From contig NZ_QRIL01000014.1 in NCBI RefSeq assembly GCF_003471165.1, positions 39,476 through 103,475 of the forward strand: a stretch of DNA of 64,000 bases, written 5' to 3'. Shown here piece after piece: positions 1 to 9,813 of the stretch. How positions within the stretch are numbered: position 1 is the first letter of the stretch; every line of letters starts with the position of its first letter. Source of the DNA: Ruminococcus sp. AM22-13 (GTDB lineage Bacteria; Bacillota; Clostridia; Lachnospirales; Lachnospiraceae). The notes below the pieces were generated by a model. The model did not search any database and was not told the DNA's origin. It worked only from the letters and a program-made list of their open reading frames with translations. Both the position numbers and the translations under genes were made by a program.

Positions 1-1818
1 GGTGCAGATATCCGGGAGAACCATGGTTTCGTCGATTTTTTTGTCTCTTGTTTCAAGTTCTTCAATGCGGGATTCAACTTTTTTCAATTCATTTTCGCGT
101 TTTCTTTGGCGTGCCTGTTCTTCTTTCTGTTGTTGCCAGGAGAGTTTATTGTCAGATGCCTGTTTGGCTTCTGCGAGTGCCTGGGCAGCAGCGGGTGCAT
201 ATTTTTCAGTCAGTTCTTCTTTCTTTTCCAGATAATAATCATAGTCTCCGATATAATTTACGACTGCCTGGTTGGTCAGATCCAGAATTCTGGTAGCTGT
301 CTGATTGATGAAATATCGATCGTGGGAGACATAGAACACGGTTCCGGTATAGCTGTTTAATGCCTCTTCCAGGATTTCCTTGGATGCGATATCAAGATGG
401 TTGGTAGGCTCATCGAGAATCAGGAAGTTTGCCTCTGAAAGCATCAGCTTGGCGAGAGATACACGGCCTCTTTCTCCGCCGGAGAGGGCAGAGATGAGCT
501 TAAATACATCGTCTCCTGTGAACAGGAAAGCAGCGAGCATATTTCGAATCTCTGTTTCTGTAAGAGTAGGATAAGCATCAGAAATTTCTTCAAAGATAGT
601 TTTCTCCATATGCAGTACGTGATGTTCCTGATCGTAATAGCCAATCTGAACTTTAGAACCAAGACTGAATCTGCCGCCGTCTGCATCAATCAGTCCATTG
701 ATGATCTTTAACATGGTAGTCTTACCGGTTCCGTTATTACCAATCAGAGCTACACGTTCTCCACGTTTGATCTCAAAAGAGATATCGCTGAACAGTGTCT
801 GCCCTGGGAAAGATTTGGAAAGGTTCTCTACAGTGAGAACGTCGTTTCCGCTGATAAATCTTGGTTCCAGTGAGATTCGCATCTGGTTCTGGATTTCCTG
901 TGGCTTATCGATACGCTGAATCTTATCCAGCATTTTTTCACGGCTCTCCGCGCGCTTAATTGACTTCTCACGGTTAAAGGATTTCAGTTTGGCAATAACA
1001 GCCTCCTGATGTTTGATATCACGCTGCTGGTTAAGATAAGCTTTATACTGCGCGTCACGAAGCTGTGCTTTTTTGAGTGCATAGGCGGAGTAATTTCCAC
1101 TGTACATACGCATAGTGCCGGCTTCAATTTCCACTACCTTAGTGACTACCTTGTCAAGAAAATAACGGTCATGGGATACAATAAATACAGCTCCCGGATA
1201 GTTGAGCAGATAAGTTTCCAGCCAGGAAATACTCTCCATATCAAGGTGGTTGGTAGGCTCATCCAGCAGAAGGATATCCGGGCTGGAGAGAAGCAGTTTA
1301 CCGAGAGCAACACGTGTTTTCTGACCTCCGGAGAGAGTTTCAATCTGGCGTTCGAAATCATCTTCGGTAAAGCCAAGACCTTTTAATACGCCCATGATCT
1401 CACTTTTGTATGCGTATCCGTTTTCCAATTCAAACTGGTGGCTCAGTCTTGTATAAGTATTCATCAGACTATCCAGAGCATCACCTGTGGTTGTTTTCAT
1501 CTCCTGTTCCAGAGAACGCAGGCGGTTCTCCATATCAATAATGTGCTGCTTGGTAGAAATCAGCTCCTCATAAATCGTGTGGTGTCCATGGATATCCTGG
1601 TACTGGGCGAGATATCCGATATTTTTATCTTTGGCAAGGACTACGTTTCCCGAATCAGGTGAGAGCTCGTGCATGATGATACGCAGCAGGGTAGTTTTAC
1701 CGGCACCATTATTGCCAATCAGAGCTGCTTTTTCACGGTCTTCTATATGGAAACTGGCGTCTTGAAGGATGACTTTTTCGCCAAAAGATTTACAGATATT
1801 CTGACATGATAAAATCAT
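1..1818 (-). CDS. ABC-F family ATPase (partial, C-terminus off the left edge)
   Basis: Cytosolic ABC-F protein with two fused nucleotide-binding domains and no membrane segments. The family acts on ribosomes (translation factors or antibiotic target protection). The start is ATG at 1818 (minus strand), preceded by GGAGGAATT. The first domain shows Walker A GNNGAGKTT (residue ~36), signature LSGGQKTR and Walker B ILLLDEPTNHLD. The second shows GNNGTGKTT, LSGGERGR and LILDEPTNHLD. The linker and the charged coiled-coil after the second domain (KQASDNKLSWQQQKEEQARQ and following) are typical of the YdiF/Uup branch. 606 codons are visible, so only a short tail is missing. A TATAAT lies upstream on the minus strand at 1853-1858. 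Which ABC-F subfamily, and whether it gives resistance, cannot be told from the sequence alone. Confidence 0.93.
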   Translation of the reverse strand, partial: MILSCQNICKSFGEKVILQDASFHIEDREKAALIGNNGAGKTTLLRIIMHELSPDSGNVVLAKDKNIGYLAQYQDIHGHHTIYEELISTKQHIIDMENRLRSLEQEMKTTTGDALDSLMNTYTRLSHQFELENGYAYKSEIMGVLKGLGFTEDDFERQIETLSGGQKTRVALGKLLLSSPDILLLDEPTNHLDMESISWLETYLLNYPGAVFIVSHDRYFLDKVVTKVVEIEAGTMRMYSGNYSAYALKKAQLRDAQYKAYLNQQRDIKHQEAVIAKLKSFNREKSIKRAESREKMLDKIQRIDKPQEIQNQMRISLEPRFISGNDVLTVENLSKSFPGQTLFSDISFEIKRGERVALIGNNGTGKTTMLKIINGLIDADGGRFSLGSKVQIGYYDQEHHVLHMEKTIFEEISDAYPTLTETEIRNMLAAFLFTGDDVFKLISALSGGERGRVSLAKLMLSEANFLILDEPTNHLDIASKEILEEALNSYTGTVFYVSHDRYFINQTATRILDLTNQAVVNYIGDYDYYLEKKEELTEKYAPAAAQALAEAKQASDNKLSWQQQKEEQARQRKRENELKKVESRIEELETRDKKIDETMVLPDICT

Positions 1819-2072
1819 AAGAATTCCTCCATTTATAATTTGTCCGCGTACTATTATAATCGAAAAAAGTTGTTTTTGAAAGTATTTTAAATGAATTTAT
1901 CTATTTCTACAAAGATATTCGTTGCTTAGTAGTGCAATCCCAATTTGTTCCAGACTGCCGGAAATGATAGAAAGTTATAGATAAAAAATAGAAAATACCG
2001 TTTTATAAGATAGTTTCTGAGGTAAATTGATAAAAAATGCAGAATTATTTGGTGAAAAAGTACAGAATTAGT

Positions 2073-2101
2073 TTGACAATAAAATAACATCTGGGTATAA
2101 T
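2073..2101 (+). promoter_or_regulatory. Sigma-A promoter of rex with overlapping Rex-like operator
   Basis: TTGACA (2073-2078), a 17-bp spacer and TATAAT (2096-2101) form a consensus promoter 31 bp before the rex start codon. The 18 bp beginning at the -35 match 10 of the 14 defined positions of the clostridial Rex operator TTGTTAA-N4-TTAACAA, which suggests autoregulation. The promoter is clear; the operator is inference. The rest of the 313-bp gap (1819-2131) shows only the divergent ABC-F promoter region. Confidence 0.8.
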
Positions 2102-2131
2102 TGACATAGACAAGTTAAGGAGGGAAAATTT

Positions 2132-2779
2132 GTGGAAGCTAAAGAAATTTCAAAAGCGGTGATTAAACGTCTGCCACGTTATTATCGCTACCTCGGTGAG
2201 CTGATGGAGGAGAATGTTGAGCGTATATCTTCCAATGATCTCAGCAAAAAGATGCATGTGACAGCTTCCCAGATTCGTCAGGACTTAAATAATTTCGGCG
2301 GTTTTGGTCAGCAGGGTTATGGCTATAATGTACGTTATTTATACACAGAGATCGGCAAGATCCTTGGACTGGATACAGTACATCCGATGATTATTCTTGG
2401 TGCCGGTAATCTGGGACAGGCGCTGGCCAATTATGTGGACTTCGAAAAACGTGGTTTTAAACTGGTTGGTATTTTTGATGTAAATCCTGTACTTGAGGGA
2501 ATTGCGGTGCGCGGAATCGAGATACAGATGTTAAGTGATCTTCCATTTTTTCTGAAGGAGAATGAGGTAGAGATTGCTATTTTGACTCTTCCGAAGAATA
2601 AAGCCAAAGAGATGGCGAAGATTTTAATTGATAATGGAATTAAGGCAATCTGGAACTTTGCACACATTGATCTGGATGCTCCGGAGGATGTAATGGTTGA
2701 GAATGTACATCTTTCAGAGAGCCTTATGACTCTGTCCTATAACCTGAGTGAATACAGGAAAGAGCACGAAGGCGAGTAG
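2132..2779 (+). CDS. rex: Redox-sensing transcriptional repressor Rex
   Basis: 215-residue repressor that senses the NADH/NAD+ ratio and controls fermentation and redox genes in anaerobic Firmicutes. The N-terminal winged helix (residues ~5-80) contains the family sequence SQIRQDLNNFGGFGQQGYGY. The C-terminal Rossmann domain begins with ILGAGNLGQALANY (residue ~90) and carries IFDVNP. The length matches the family. The start is GTG at 2132, with AAGGAGG 8 bp upstream. It has its own strong promoter and is followed by an intrinsic terminator at 2800, so it looks monocistronic. Nearby redox genes such as nfnAB are plausible targets, but no clear Rex sites were found there. Confidence 0.97.
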   Translation: MEAKEISKAVIKRLPRYYRYLGELMEENVERISSNDLSKKMHVTASQIRQDLNNFGGFGQQGYGYNVRYLYTEIGKILGLDTVHPMIILGAGNLGQALANYVDFEKRGFKLVGIFDVNPVLEGIAVRGIEIQMLSDLPFFLKENEVEIAILTLPKNKAKEMAKILIDNGIKAIWNFAHIDLDAPEDVMVENVHLSESLMTLSYNLSEYRKEHEGE

Positions 2780-2799
2780 AACATGATGTGGAACACAAG

Positions 2800-2826
2800 G
2801 CTGTGGTCATCTGATCACAGCTTTTC
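2800..2826 (+). terminator. Intrinsic terminator after rex
   Basis: Inverted repeat of 10 bp (GCTGTGGTCA / TGATCACAGC, one G-U pair) with a 2-nt loop, followed by TTTT. It lies 20 bp after the rex stop codon. Confidence 0.8.
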
Positions 2827-2989
2827 TGAATTTAGCAGGATGATTTTGCTTATTCACAACTACAAAATGAAAGTGGATTTAAAATATCCGTCTGGCCAGA
2901 ATGGCTGAGAAATTTATTCTGTATAAAATTACGTGGTGGAACAAATTAAATATTTGATGAAATACGGGAACATACGGGGAGGTGAACAG

Positions 2990-4489
2990 ATGAGAGGAGT
3001 TGTGACTGCGGCAGAAATGAAGGCGCTGGATGCAAATACGATTGAGAAAGCCGGAATTCCTTCGCTGGTATTAATGGAGCGTGCTGCATTACAGACTGTT
3101 ACAGAAATCATAAAGCGGGTGAATACGAAGGATAAAGAGAAAATCCTGGTGGTCTGCGGAACCGGGAATAACGGAGGAGACGGACTGGCAATTGCCAGAT
3201 TACTCCATTTACACGGATTTAAAACGTGGTATTATATTGTTGGAAACGAAGAGAAAATGACAAAAGAAACTTCCAGTCAGCTTCGCACAGCAGAGTATTA
3301 TCATACTTCACGGGTGCATAACCTGATTCTGAATGAATATACTACTATAGTAGATGCCATTTTTGGAGTTGGACTCAGCAGACCGATAGAGGGAAAATAC
3401 GGAGAACTTATCAGTGAATTAAATCAGGCATCTGCGTTTAAAGTTGCGGTGGATATTCCTTCCGGGATTGATGCAGACACAGGATTCGAGAAAGGAATCG
3501 CTTTCCGGGCCAATCTTACGGTTACATTTGCTTTTCGAAAGAGAGGCCTGTGTTTCTATCCGGGGCGTATGTATGGTGGGGAGATCATTGTGGCGGATAT
3601 TGGGATTTATTCAATGCCTGATAAGAAAATCCGAATGAATTACCTGGAAAGAGAAGACTTGAAAATGCTTCCGGACAGACTTCCCTATGGGAATAAGGGA
3701 ACTTTCGGTAAGGTACTTTTGGTTGCAGGTTCTGAAGGAATGTGCGGTGCAGCATATTTAAGTGCCGCAGCTGCACTAAAGTGTTCGGCGGGCATGGTGA
3801 AGATCCAGACCGTGGAGGCAAATCGTGTTCCATTACAGACACTTCTGCCGGAAGCAATGATAACCTGTGATTTTGATGAGAGTAAAAATGAGAGAATGCT
3901 GGAATGGTGTGATGTGCTGGTGATCGGACCGGGGCTGGGAGCAAGTGCACAGAGCAGAGAGCGTGCTCAGTGGTTTCTGTCAAGAGCTGCTATATGTGGA
4001 AAATCAGTTGTTCTGGATGCAGATGGATTAAATCTTCTGGCACTTCATGAGGGCTGGAAGAGGTTTATCGGAGAGAATGTGATCGTCACGCCGCATATTG
4101 GCGAGATGAGCCGCCTGTGTGGAAAAAGTATTGGTGATATTCAGGATTGTCTGGTTCAGACAGCATTTGATTATGCAAAGGAAACAAAAGCAGTCTGTGT
4201 TTTGAAAGATGCATGTACTGTAGTGTCAGGTGCGTCAGAAGAGAGGTATCTGAATATTTCCGGAAACGCAGGAATGGCAACAGCTGGCAGTGGTGATGTA
4301 CTAAGCGGTGTGATCGCAGGTGTACTTTGTATGTATCTGAAAGCAGAAAGGAAGCCATCCATGGCGATGATGGCAGCCCTTGGTGTATATGTTCATGGGC
4401 TTGCCGGTGATCTGGCGGCTGAAACAGTAGGCCAGCGGGGTATGACAGCAGGAGACATTATCCGGTTCTTGCCGGAAATATTAAAATAA
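2990..4489 (+). CDS. nnr: Bifunctional NAD(P)H-hydrate epimerase / ADP-dependent dehydratase
   Basis: 499-residue metabolite repair enzyme that epimerises and dehydrates damaged NAD(P)H hydrates. The N-terminal YjeF-type epimerase domain (~1-210) shows GTGNNGGDGLAIARLL, DAIFGVGLSR and VAVDIPSGIDADTG. The C-terminal ribokinase-like YjeF/CARKD domain (~225-495) shows GSEGMCGAAYLSAAAAL, VIGPGLG, VLDADGLN, VTPHIGEMSRL and AGSGDVLSGVIAG. An in-frame GTG exists at 2933, but ATG 2990 has a GGGGAGGTG ribosome binding site and begins at the conserved start of the epimerase domain. alr follows 64 bp after the stop codon. Confidence 0.96.
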   Translation: MRGVVTAAEMKALDANTIEKAGIPSLVLMERAALQTVTEIIKRVNTKDKEKILVVCGTGNNGGDGLAIARLLHLHGFKTWYYIVGNEEKMTKETSSQLRTAEYYHTSRVHNLILNEYTTIVDAIFGVGLSRPIEGKYGELISELNQASAFKVAVDIPSGIDADTGFEKGIAFRANLTVTFAFRKRGLCFYPGRMYGGEIIVADIGIYSMPDKKIRMNYLEREDLKMLPDRLPYGNKGTFGKVLLVAGSEGMCGAAYLSAAAALKCSAGMVKIQTVEANRVPLQTLLPEAMITCDFDESKNERMLEWCDVLVIGPGLGASAQSRERAQWFLSRAAICGKSVVLDADGLNLLALHEGWKRFIGENVIVTPHIGEMSRLCGKSIGDIQDCLVQTAFDYAKETKAVCVLKDACTVVSGASEERYLNISGNAGMATAGSGDVLSGVIAGVLCMYLKAERKPSMAMMAALGVYVHGLAGDLAAETVGQRGMTAGDIIRFLPEILK

Positions 4490-4553
4490 AGAATAACTGG
4501 TCGTAACAACGTGTGAATCGTTTATGAGCAGTTATGGCAGAGGACGAATTATT

Positions 4554-5729
4554 ATGGAGAAAAATAACAGAGTGAAAGCAGTGATTTCTCTGGATGCCGT
4601 AGAACAGAATTTCAGGGAAATGAGAAAGAATATTGCAGAGGATACGAAGATGATCGCAGTGGTTAAGGCGGATGCTTATGGCCATGGTGCGGTACCAATC
4701 GCACATCTGATAGAGGATCATGATTATATCTGGGGATTTGCAGCTGCAACGGCAGAAGAGGCTGTTCATCTGCGTCAGGCCGGTATTACAAAACCAATTC
4801 TGATTCTTGGAATTGTATTTGATGAATACTTTCCTGAACTTGTTCAGTATGACATTCGTCCTGCTGTATGCGAGTATGATGAGGCGAAGAAACTCTCTGA
4901 TGAAGCTGTTTTACAGAATAAGACGGTACATATTCATATTGCGCTGGATACAGGTATGACCAGAATTGGTTATGCGGATATACCAGAGAGTGTGGAGGAA
5001 ATCAAAAAGATCGCTGAACTTCCGAATCTTGAGATAGAGGGGATGTTTACTCACTTTGCGAGAGCGGATGAGTATGACAGAAGCCCGGCGATGGTTCAGC
5101 TTGAACGATATCAGGATTTTTCGAAACGTGTAGAGGAAGCCGGAGTGGATATTCCGCTGCATCACTGCTCTAACAGTGCCGGGATTATTCGTGTACCGGA
5201 GGCAAATTTAAGTATCGTTCGCGCCGGAATTACTATTTATGGAATTTATCCTTCTTCAGAGGTGGAGAGAGACATCGTGAAGCTTGCACCTGTAATGGAA
5301 CTGAAAAGTCATATTACATATGTAAAAGATGTTCCGGCAGGTGCTGCGATCAGCTATGGCGGCACCTATGTGGCAGATAAGAAGAGACGTGTAGCTACGA
5401 TTCCGGTAGGCTATGCAGATGGATACCCAAGACAGCTTTCTAATAAAGGATGGGTTCTGATACATGGAAAAAAAGCCCCGATCCTTGGAAGAGTCTGTAT
5501 GGATCAGTTTATGGCAGATGTGACAGAAATCGACAATGTAAAGAAGGGTGATGAAGTAACTCTTCTTGGCAGAGACGGGGATGAATTTATCAGTATAGAA
5601 GAGATGGGGGATCTTTGCGGCAGGTTTTCTTATGAATTTGCCTGTGATATCAGCCCACGTGTGCCAAGAGTTTATATAAAAGACGGCAAAGAAGCTGAAG
5701 TATGGTATCAGGGACAAAAGGTTTTCTGA
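4554..5729 (+). CDS. alr: Alanine racemase
   Basis: PLP-dependent racemase supplying D-alanine for peptidoglycan. It has 391 residues, as usual. The N-terminal barrel carries the PLP lysine in VVKADAYGHGA. The C-terminal domain has the catalytic tyrosine region RAGITIYGIYP followed by ISYGGTY, and GRVCMDQFMADVT. An ATG at 4524 is in frame, but ATG 4554 has AGAGGA about 10 bp upstream and fits the family N-terminus. The order nnr-alr-mazF is a common clostridial arrangement, close to the alr-endoAI-endoA order of Bacillus. Confidence 0.97.
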   Translation: MEKNNRVKAVISLDAVEQNFREMRKNIAEDTKMIAVVKADAYGHGAVPIAHLIEDHDYIWGFAAATAEEAVHLRQAGITKPILILGIVFDEYFPELVQYDIRPAVCEYDEAKKLSDEAVLQNKTVHIHIALDTGMTRIGYADIPESVEEIKKIAELPNLEIEGMFTHFARADEYDRSPAMVQLERYQDFSKRVEEAGVDIPLHHCSNSAGIIRVPEANLSIVRAGITIYGIYPSSEVERDIVKLAPVMELKSHITYVKDVPAGAAISYGGTYVADKKRRVATIPVGYADGYPRQLSNKGWVLIHGKKAPILGRVCMDQFMADVTEIDNVKKGDEVTLLGRDGDEFISIEEMGDLCGRFSYEFACDISPRVPRVYIKDGKEAEVWYQGQKVF

Positions 5730-5992
5730 ACCTGAGTTGATGCCATGGATTACTTTTGTGCGCAGATAATGCGGCAGAACTATAAATGACAGAGTAAACT
5801 GCAATTTTGTAACTGTTCATCAGCAGGTTATCCATTACTATAACAATAATCAGAAGATTTATTGATGCATAAGGGAACTGAATAGTTACGGTTATTTTAT
5901 ATACCACGCATGTATACACAAGAAAAAGATGGAAATACTTAATTCTAAAACAAGGTTTTTATGAAACCAGAAAGAATCGGAGTGTGAATTGT

Positions 5993-6340
5993 GTGGTAAT
6001 TAAAAGAGGGGATATATTTTATGCGGATCTTCGTCCGGTAGTGGGGAGCGAGCAGGGAGGGATTCGTCCGGTTCTGATTATTCAGAATAATGTTGGCAAC
6101 AGACACAGTCCTACGGTGATCTGTGCTGCTATTACATCCAAAATGAATAAGGCGAAACTTCCGACACATATTGAAATAGATGCAGGGACTTATGGAATTG
6201 AAAAGGATTCTGTAATTTTACTGGAACAACTTCGAACTATAGATAAAAGAAGGCTGAAAGATAAGGTATGCCATCTGGATGAGGCAATGCTTGATAAAGT
6301 CAATCACGCACTTGAAATCAGCCTTGAACTTACTTTTTAG
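5993..6340 (+). CDS. MazF/PemK-type endoribonuclease toxin (EndoA-like)
   Basis: 115-residue type II toxin-like mRNA interferase closely resembling Bacillus EndoA. The core reads [39 protein letters not shown] and [10 protein letters not shown], with [16 protein letters not shown] near the C-terminus. The conserved catalytic Arg (GGIRP) and Thr/Ser (AAITS) are present. GTG 5993 is preferred over GTG 5984 because GGAG at 5979-5982 is 10 bp from the former and only 1 bp from the latter. No antitoxin reading frame is visible in the 250-bp gap after alr, nor directly after the gene. Confidence 0.9.
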   Translation: MVIKRGDIFYADLRPVVGSEQGGIRPVLIIQNNVGNRHSPTVICAAITSKMNKAKLPTHIEIDAGTYGIEKDSVILLEQLRTIDKRRLKDKVCHLDEAMLDKVNHALEISLELTF

Positions 6341-6423
6341 AGTCTGTCTGAAAAATATTTCCTGCATCGCGTAGCGTGTTACTGGGCACGGAGTGAACAG
6401 TAACTGATTTTTTAAACACGTTC
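6341..6423. repeat. Degenerate interspersed repeat remnants between mazF and the CNNM gene
   Basis: The outer ends (AGAGTCTGTCTGAAAAAT and TTTTTTAAACACGTTCT) resemble the TA-bounded repeat at 39155. Inside lies GTTACTGGGCACGGAGTGAACAGTAAC (6378-6404), an end-to-end palindrome of the GTTACTGTTCAC family. The flank TTTCCTGCATCGCG is shared with the 3' part of the copy at 39408. No target duplication is recognisable, so this is a decayed, possibly nested copy. Confidence 0.55.
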
Positions 6424-6506
6424 TGATATCTTGACGATTAATTGAGAAAGTGATATATTTTACCAGTAACTACGCGTATTCAATACAGAGGAGACTGATC
6501 AATACA

Positions 6507-7808
6507 ATGGAAGATGGCAGTAGTATGCCCCTCTGGGGCTTGTTTGTCTTACTATCGTTGCTGTGGCTGAATGGTATCTTTTATGGATTTGCTGCGGCAC
6601 TGAGAAATATAAGTGAGAATGATACACAGAAGAGAGCAGATGAGGGCGATAAGAAAGCGCAGATGCTTATGGCATTGATCGATAAGCCAACGCAGTTCAT
6701 CAATGCGATTCCTTTGATCGTAATGGCGTGTGGTATTTGCTTTGGTACGTTCCTTGTTCCATGGGCAGTAGAGGCATTTCACCCGTACATAAAGCATGTA
6801 CCGGCATTGATCCTGGTGATGGCATTGAGTGTGATTCTGCTTGCGGGAATTGGGATTCTGACTTTTCGCCGGGTTGGTACGTATCATCCGGATACTTATG
6901 CGTACAGATATCTGAACCTGGTACATTTCTGGGTGAATCTGCTGAAACCTTTTACGGTATTTATTACCTGGATAGCGAGACTGGCAGCAGTGCCGTTTGG
7001 CGTGGAAATAGACCGTAAGGAATCTGCTGTGACAGAGGAAGAGATCATTTCTATCGTAGATGAGGCCCATGAACAGGGTGTCATTGAAGAGAACGAGGCA
7101 GAGATGATTCAGAATATCATGTCTTTTAATGAGACAGAAGCGCATGATATTATGACTCACAGAAAGAATGTTGTAGCTTTTGATGAAGAGATTCTGCTTA
7201 AAAACATGATCGATACGATGCTGGAGGAGGGAAATTCCCGTTATCCGGTATATGAGGAAAATATTGACAATATTAAGGGAATCGTTCATTATAAAGATGC
7301 ACTCAAATTCATGACACAGAATCCATGGGCGAAATTTAAACCGCTGAAAGAGCTGCCGGGGATTATCAGGCAGGCTTCGCTCATTCCTGAGACAAGAGGA
7401 ATCGGAGATCTTTTTCATACCATGCAGGCCAAGAAGATTCATATGGCTGTTGTTGTGGATGAATATGGACAGACAGCAGGTATTGTCACTATGGAGGATA
7501 TTCTGGAAGAAATCGTCGGGGATATTCTGGATGAATATGATGAGGATGAGATCACGATTCGTGCGCAGAAAGACAACAGTCTGATCGTTGACGGGCTTGC
7601 ATATCTGGAAGATGTGGAAGAGGAATTGGAGGCTGATTTCGGAGACACAGAGTTTGAGACATTAAATGGTTATCTTACGAATATTCTGGGACATATTCCT
7701 ACAGACAAGGATATTGATACGACCATAAAAGCGATTGGATACTGTTTTACTATCTTGTCTATCGGCAATAAGACGATCGGCAAAGTCAGGGTAGAACGGG
7801 ATAAATAA
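6507..7808 (+). CDS. CNNM / CBS-domain membrane protein (HlyC/CorC family)
   Basis: 433-residue membrane protein of the CorC/HlyC (UPF0053) family, linked to divalent cation (Mg2+) homeostasis. The N-terminal CNNM domain has about four hydrophobic segments (for example [20 protein letters not shown] and [19 protein letters not shown]). A tandem CBS pair follows (~190-330, [20 protein letters not shown] through [26 protein letters not shown]). The C-terminal CorC_HlyC domain (~345-430) starts at [23 protein letters not shown] 6507 is preferred, with AGAGGAGA 12 bp upstream; an in-frame ATG at 6450 would add 19 polar residues. It appears to be a single gene between repeat remnants and yebC. Confidence 0.92.
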   Translation: MEDGSSMPLWGLFVLLSLLWLNGIFYGFAAALRNISENDTQKRADEGDKKAQMLMALIDKPTQFINAIPLIVMACGICFGTFLVPWAVEAFHPYIKHVPALILVMALSVILLAGIGILTFRRVGTYHPDTYAYRYLNLVHFWVNLLKPFTVFITWIARLAAVPFGVEIDRKESAVTEEEIISIVDEAHEQGVIEENEAEMIQNIMSFNETEAHDIMTHRKNVVAFDEEILLKNMIDTMLEEGNSRYPVYEENIDNIKGIVHYKDALKFMTQNPWAKFKPLKELPGIIRQASLIPETRGIGDLFHTMQAKKIHMAVVVDEYGQTAGIVTMEDILEEIVGDILDEYDEDEITIRAQKDNSLIVDGLAYLEDVEEELEADFGDTEFETLNGYLTNILGHIPTDKDIDTTIKAIGYCFTILSIGNKTIGKVRVERDK

Positions 7809-7870
7809 ATGCTATTGTCCACAGCGTGGGCAGTAATAAACAAATTATTTTAACAAAAGGAGAAAGAAAG

Positions 7871-8599
7871 ATGTCAGGACATTCAAAATTTGCAAACATT
7901 AAACATAAGAAAGAGAAAAACGATGCAAAGAAAGGTAAGATCTTTACAGTAATCGGACGTGAGCTGGTTATGGCTGTTAAAGCAGGTGGTCCGGATCCGA
8001 ACAACAACAGCAAGCTTCGTGATGTAATCGCAAAGGCAAAAGCTAATAACATGCCAAACGATACAATCGAACGTGGTATCAAGAAAGCAGCAGGTGCTGA
8101 TTCTGCAGATAGCTATGAGAAAGCTGTATATGAAGGATATGGTCCGAACGGTGTTGCTATCATCGTTGAGACTCTGACAGATAACAAAAACCGTACAGCA
8201 GGTAATGTTCGTAACGCATTTACAAAAGGTAACGGAAGCATCGGAACTCAGGGATGTGTATCTTACATGTTCGATCAGAAAGGCCAGATCATCATCGATA
8301 AAGAAGAGTGTGAGATGGATGCTGATGAACTGATGATGCTCGCTCTGGATGCAGGTGCAGAGGACTTTAATGAGGAAGAAGACAGCTACGAAGTTCTTAC
8401 AGCACCGGATGATTTCAGTGCAGTACGTGAAGCTATCGAGAATGCAGGAGCACCAATCGCAGAAGCACAGGTTGCTATGATTCCTCAGACATATGTAGAT
8501 CTGACAGACGAGCAGGCTCTTAAAGATCTTCAGAGAACACTGGATCTCTTAGATGAAGATGACGATGTAACAGACGTTTGGACAAACTGGAACGAATGA
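7871..8599 (+). CDS. YebC/PmpR family regulatory protein
   Basis: 242-residue cytosolic protein of the YebC/PmpR family, described as a transcriptional regulator and more recently as a factor helping ribosomes at proline stretches. The hallmark N-terminus [25 protein letters not shown] is followed by [25 protein letters not shown] and GYGPNGVAI. Three alpha/beta domains are expected, and the full length is present. The start is ATG 7871 after AAAGGAGAAAG; an upstream in-frame start at 7826 lacks support. The codon use looks highly biased, consistent with high expression. Confidence 0.95.
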   Translation: MSGHSKFANIKHKKEKNDAKKGKIFTVIGRELVMAVKAGGPDPNNNSKLRDVIAKAKANNMPNDTIERGIKKAAGADSADSYEKAVYEGYGPNGVAIIVETLTDNKNRTAGNVRNAFTKGNGSIGTQGCVSYMFDQKGQIIIDKEECEMDADELMMLALDAGAEDFNEEEDSYEVLTAPDDFSAVREAIENAGAPIAEAQVAMIPQTYVDLTDEQALKDLQRTLDLLDEDDDVTDVWTNWNE

Positions 8600-8683
8600 T
8601 TTAACCAGATTAGGTAAGCAGCGAAAGCGGATTGTGAATATCCGTTTGACAGAAAACAGAATAATATTTTGCAAATGATACAT

Positions 8684-8718
8684 AATACCTCCAGGAGAAT
8701 AATCTTGGAGGTATTTTT
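8684..8718 (+). promoter_or_regulatory. Terminator-like hairpin that contains the ribosome binding site of the next gene
   Basis: AATACCTCCA (8684-8693) pairs perfectly with TGGAGGTATT (8706-8715) across a 12-nt loop, followed by a T run. The 3' arm holds the GGAGG (8707-8711) of the downstream start ATG 8719. The structure can end yebC transcripts and would also hide the ribosome binding site in read-through RNA. The same layout recurs at 18575-18620. Confidence 0.7.
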
Positions 8719-9591
8719 ATGCGTGATATTATGATGAATAAAAGAAACCCGGAAATGCAGGATGGAGAAATGGACGTTCTGGAACAGTATGCAGAAATGT
8801 GCAGATATCAGAATAAACAGAGAGGGAAATCAGAAGAGGATTCACTTGTGAATGAAGAGGAAAACGAAAACGGTGAAAATAAATCAAAAACAGAGAATGC
8901 GGAAAAAGAGAAGAATTTAGAAAAAGAAGACACACAGAACGAACAGATCAAAGAGATGGGACAGGTGGTTCTGGATAGCAATTCCAGAAAACATAAAGTG
9001 GAACTTCTGACGATCATCGGAGAAGTGGAGGGGCATGAATCTGCACCATCCCATTCAAAGACAACCAAGTATGAGCATGTACTGCCGAAGCTTGCGATTA
9101 TCGAGGATGATGAAGAGATAGAAGGATTGTTAATTCTGTTAAATACGGTAGGAGGAGATGTGGAGGCAGGGCTTGCCATTGCAGAAATGATTGCATCGCT
9201 GAGCATTCCTACGGTATCTCTGGTTCTTGGCGGAGGCCATTCGATTGGTGTTCCGATGGCTGTTTCGGCGGACTATTCTTTTGTAGTGCCAAGTGCGACC
9301 ATGGTGATTCACCCGGTGCGTTCCAGCGGGATGTTTATCGGAGTGGCACAAACTTATCGGAATATGGAAAAAATCCAGGACCGAATCACCACATTTATTT
9401 CTAAACATTCCAGGGCATCCCAGGAACGTCTGGAAGAACTGATGCTGGATACAACTCAGCTTGTAAAGGATGTAGGAACGATGTTAGAGGGAAAGGAGGC
9501 AGTACAGGAAGGGCTGATCGATGAGGTTGGCGGGATTAAGGAAGCATTGGCAAAACTGTATGAAATGATAGAAAAAAAGAATAGACAATAG
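8719..9591 (+). CDS. TepA-like ClpP-family serine protease
   Basis: 290-residue cytosolic protein of the ClpP/crotonase fold, TepA (YmfB) type. Residues ~1-75 are a charged, Glu/Lys/Asn-rich extension. The ClpP-like domain begins near VELLTIIGEVEGH and contains LLILLNTVGGDVEAGLAIAEMIASL, the serine nucleophile in GGGHSIGVPMAVSAD, and MVIHPVRSSGMFIG with the likely catalytic histidine. In Bacillus tepA lies near ftsK/spoIIIE; here ftsK is 4 kb downstream, which supports the assignment. The substrate is unknown; a role in degrading secreted or signal peptides is family knowledge only. Confidence 0.88.
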   Translation: MRDIMMNKRNPEMQDGEMDVLEQYAEMCRYQNKQRGKSEEDSLVNEEENENGENKSKTENAEKEKNLEKEDTQNEQIKEMGQVVLDSNSRKHKVELLTIIGEVEGHESAPSHSKTTKYEHVLPKLAIIEDDEEIEGLLILLNTVGGDVEAGLAIAEMIASLSIPTVSLVLGGGHSIGVPMAVSADYSFVVPSATMVIHPVRSSGMFIGVAQTYRNMEKIQDRITTFISKHSRASQERLEELMLDTTQLVKDVGTMLEGKEAVQEGLIDEVGGIKEALAKLYEMIEKKNRQ

Positions 9592-9813
9592 AAGATGTTC
9601 AAAAAGATGTAATAAGATTTGATATTAAAAGATAGACTTATATAGTCTGAAAATATTGCTTAATACAGAGAAACAAGCCAGATGTTGAGACAATACAGAG
9701 AATTTATTTTGAAAAGATAAAAATTTCTTATGCATGTTTTAAATCAACTCTTGCCATATGTCAGATTTTGGCGTATTATTATTAGAGGTTTATTATTTGC
9801 GAGGAGGAAAACC

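Noticed and set aside
6552..7442. Minus-strand open frame of 296 codons
   Set aside because: It lies entirely opposite the CNNM/CBS gene, has no ribosome binding site and encodes a composition typical of antisense frames.
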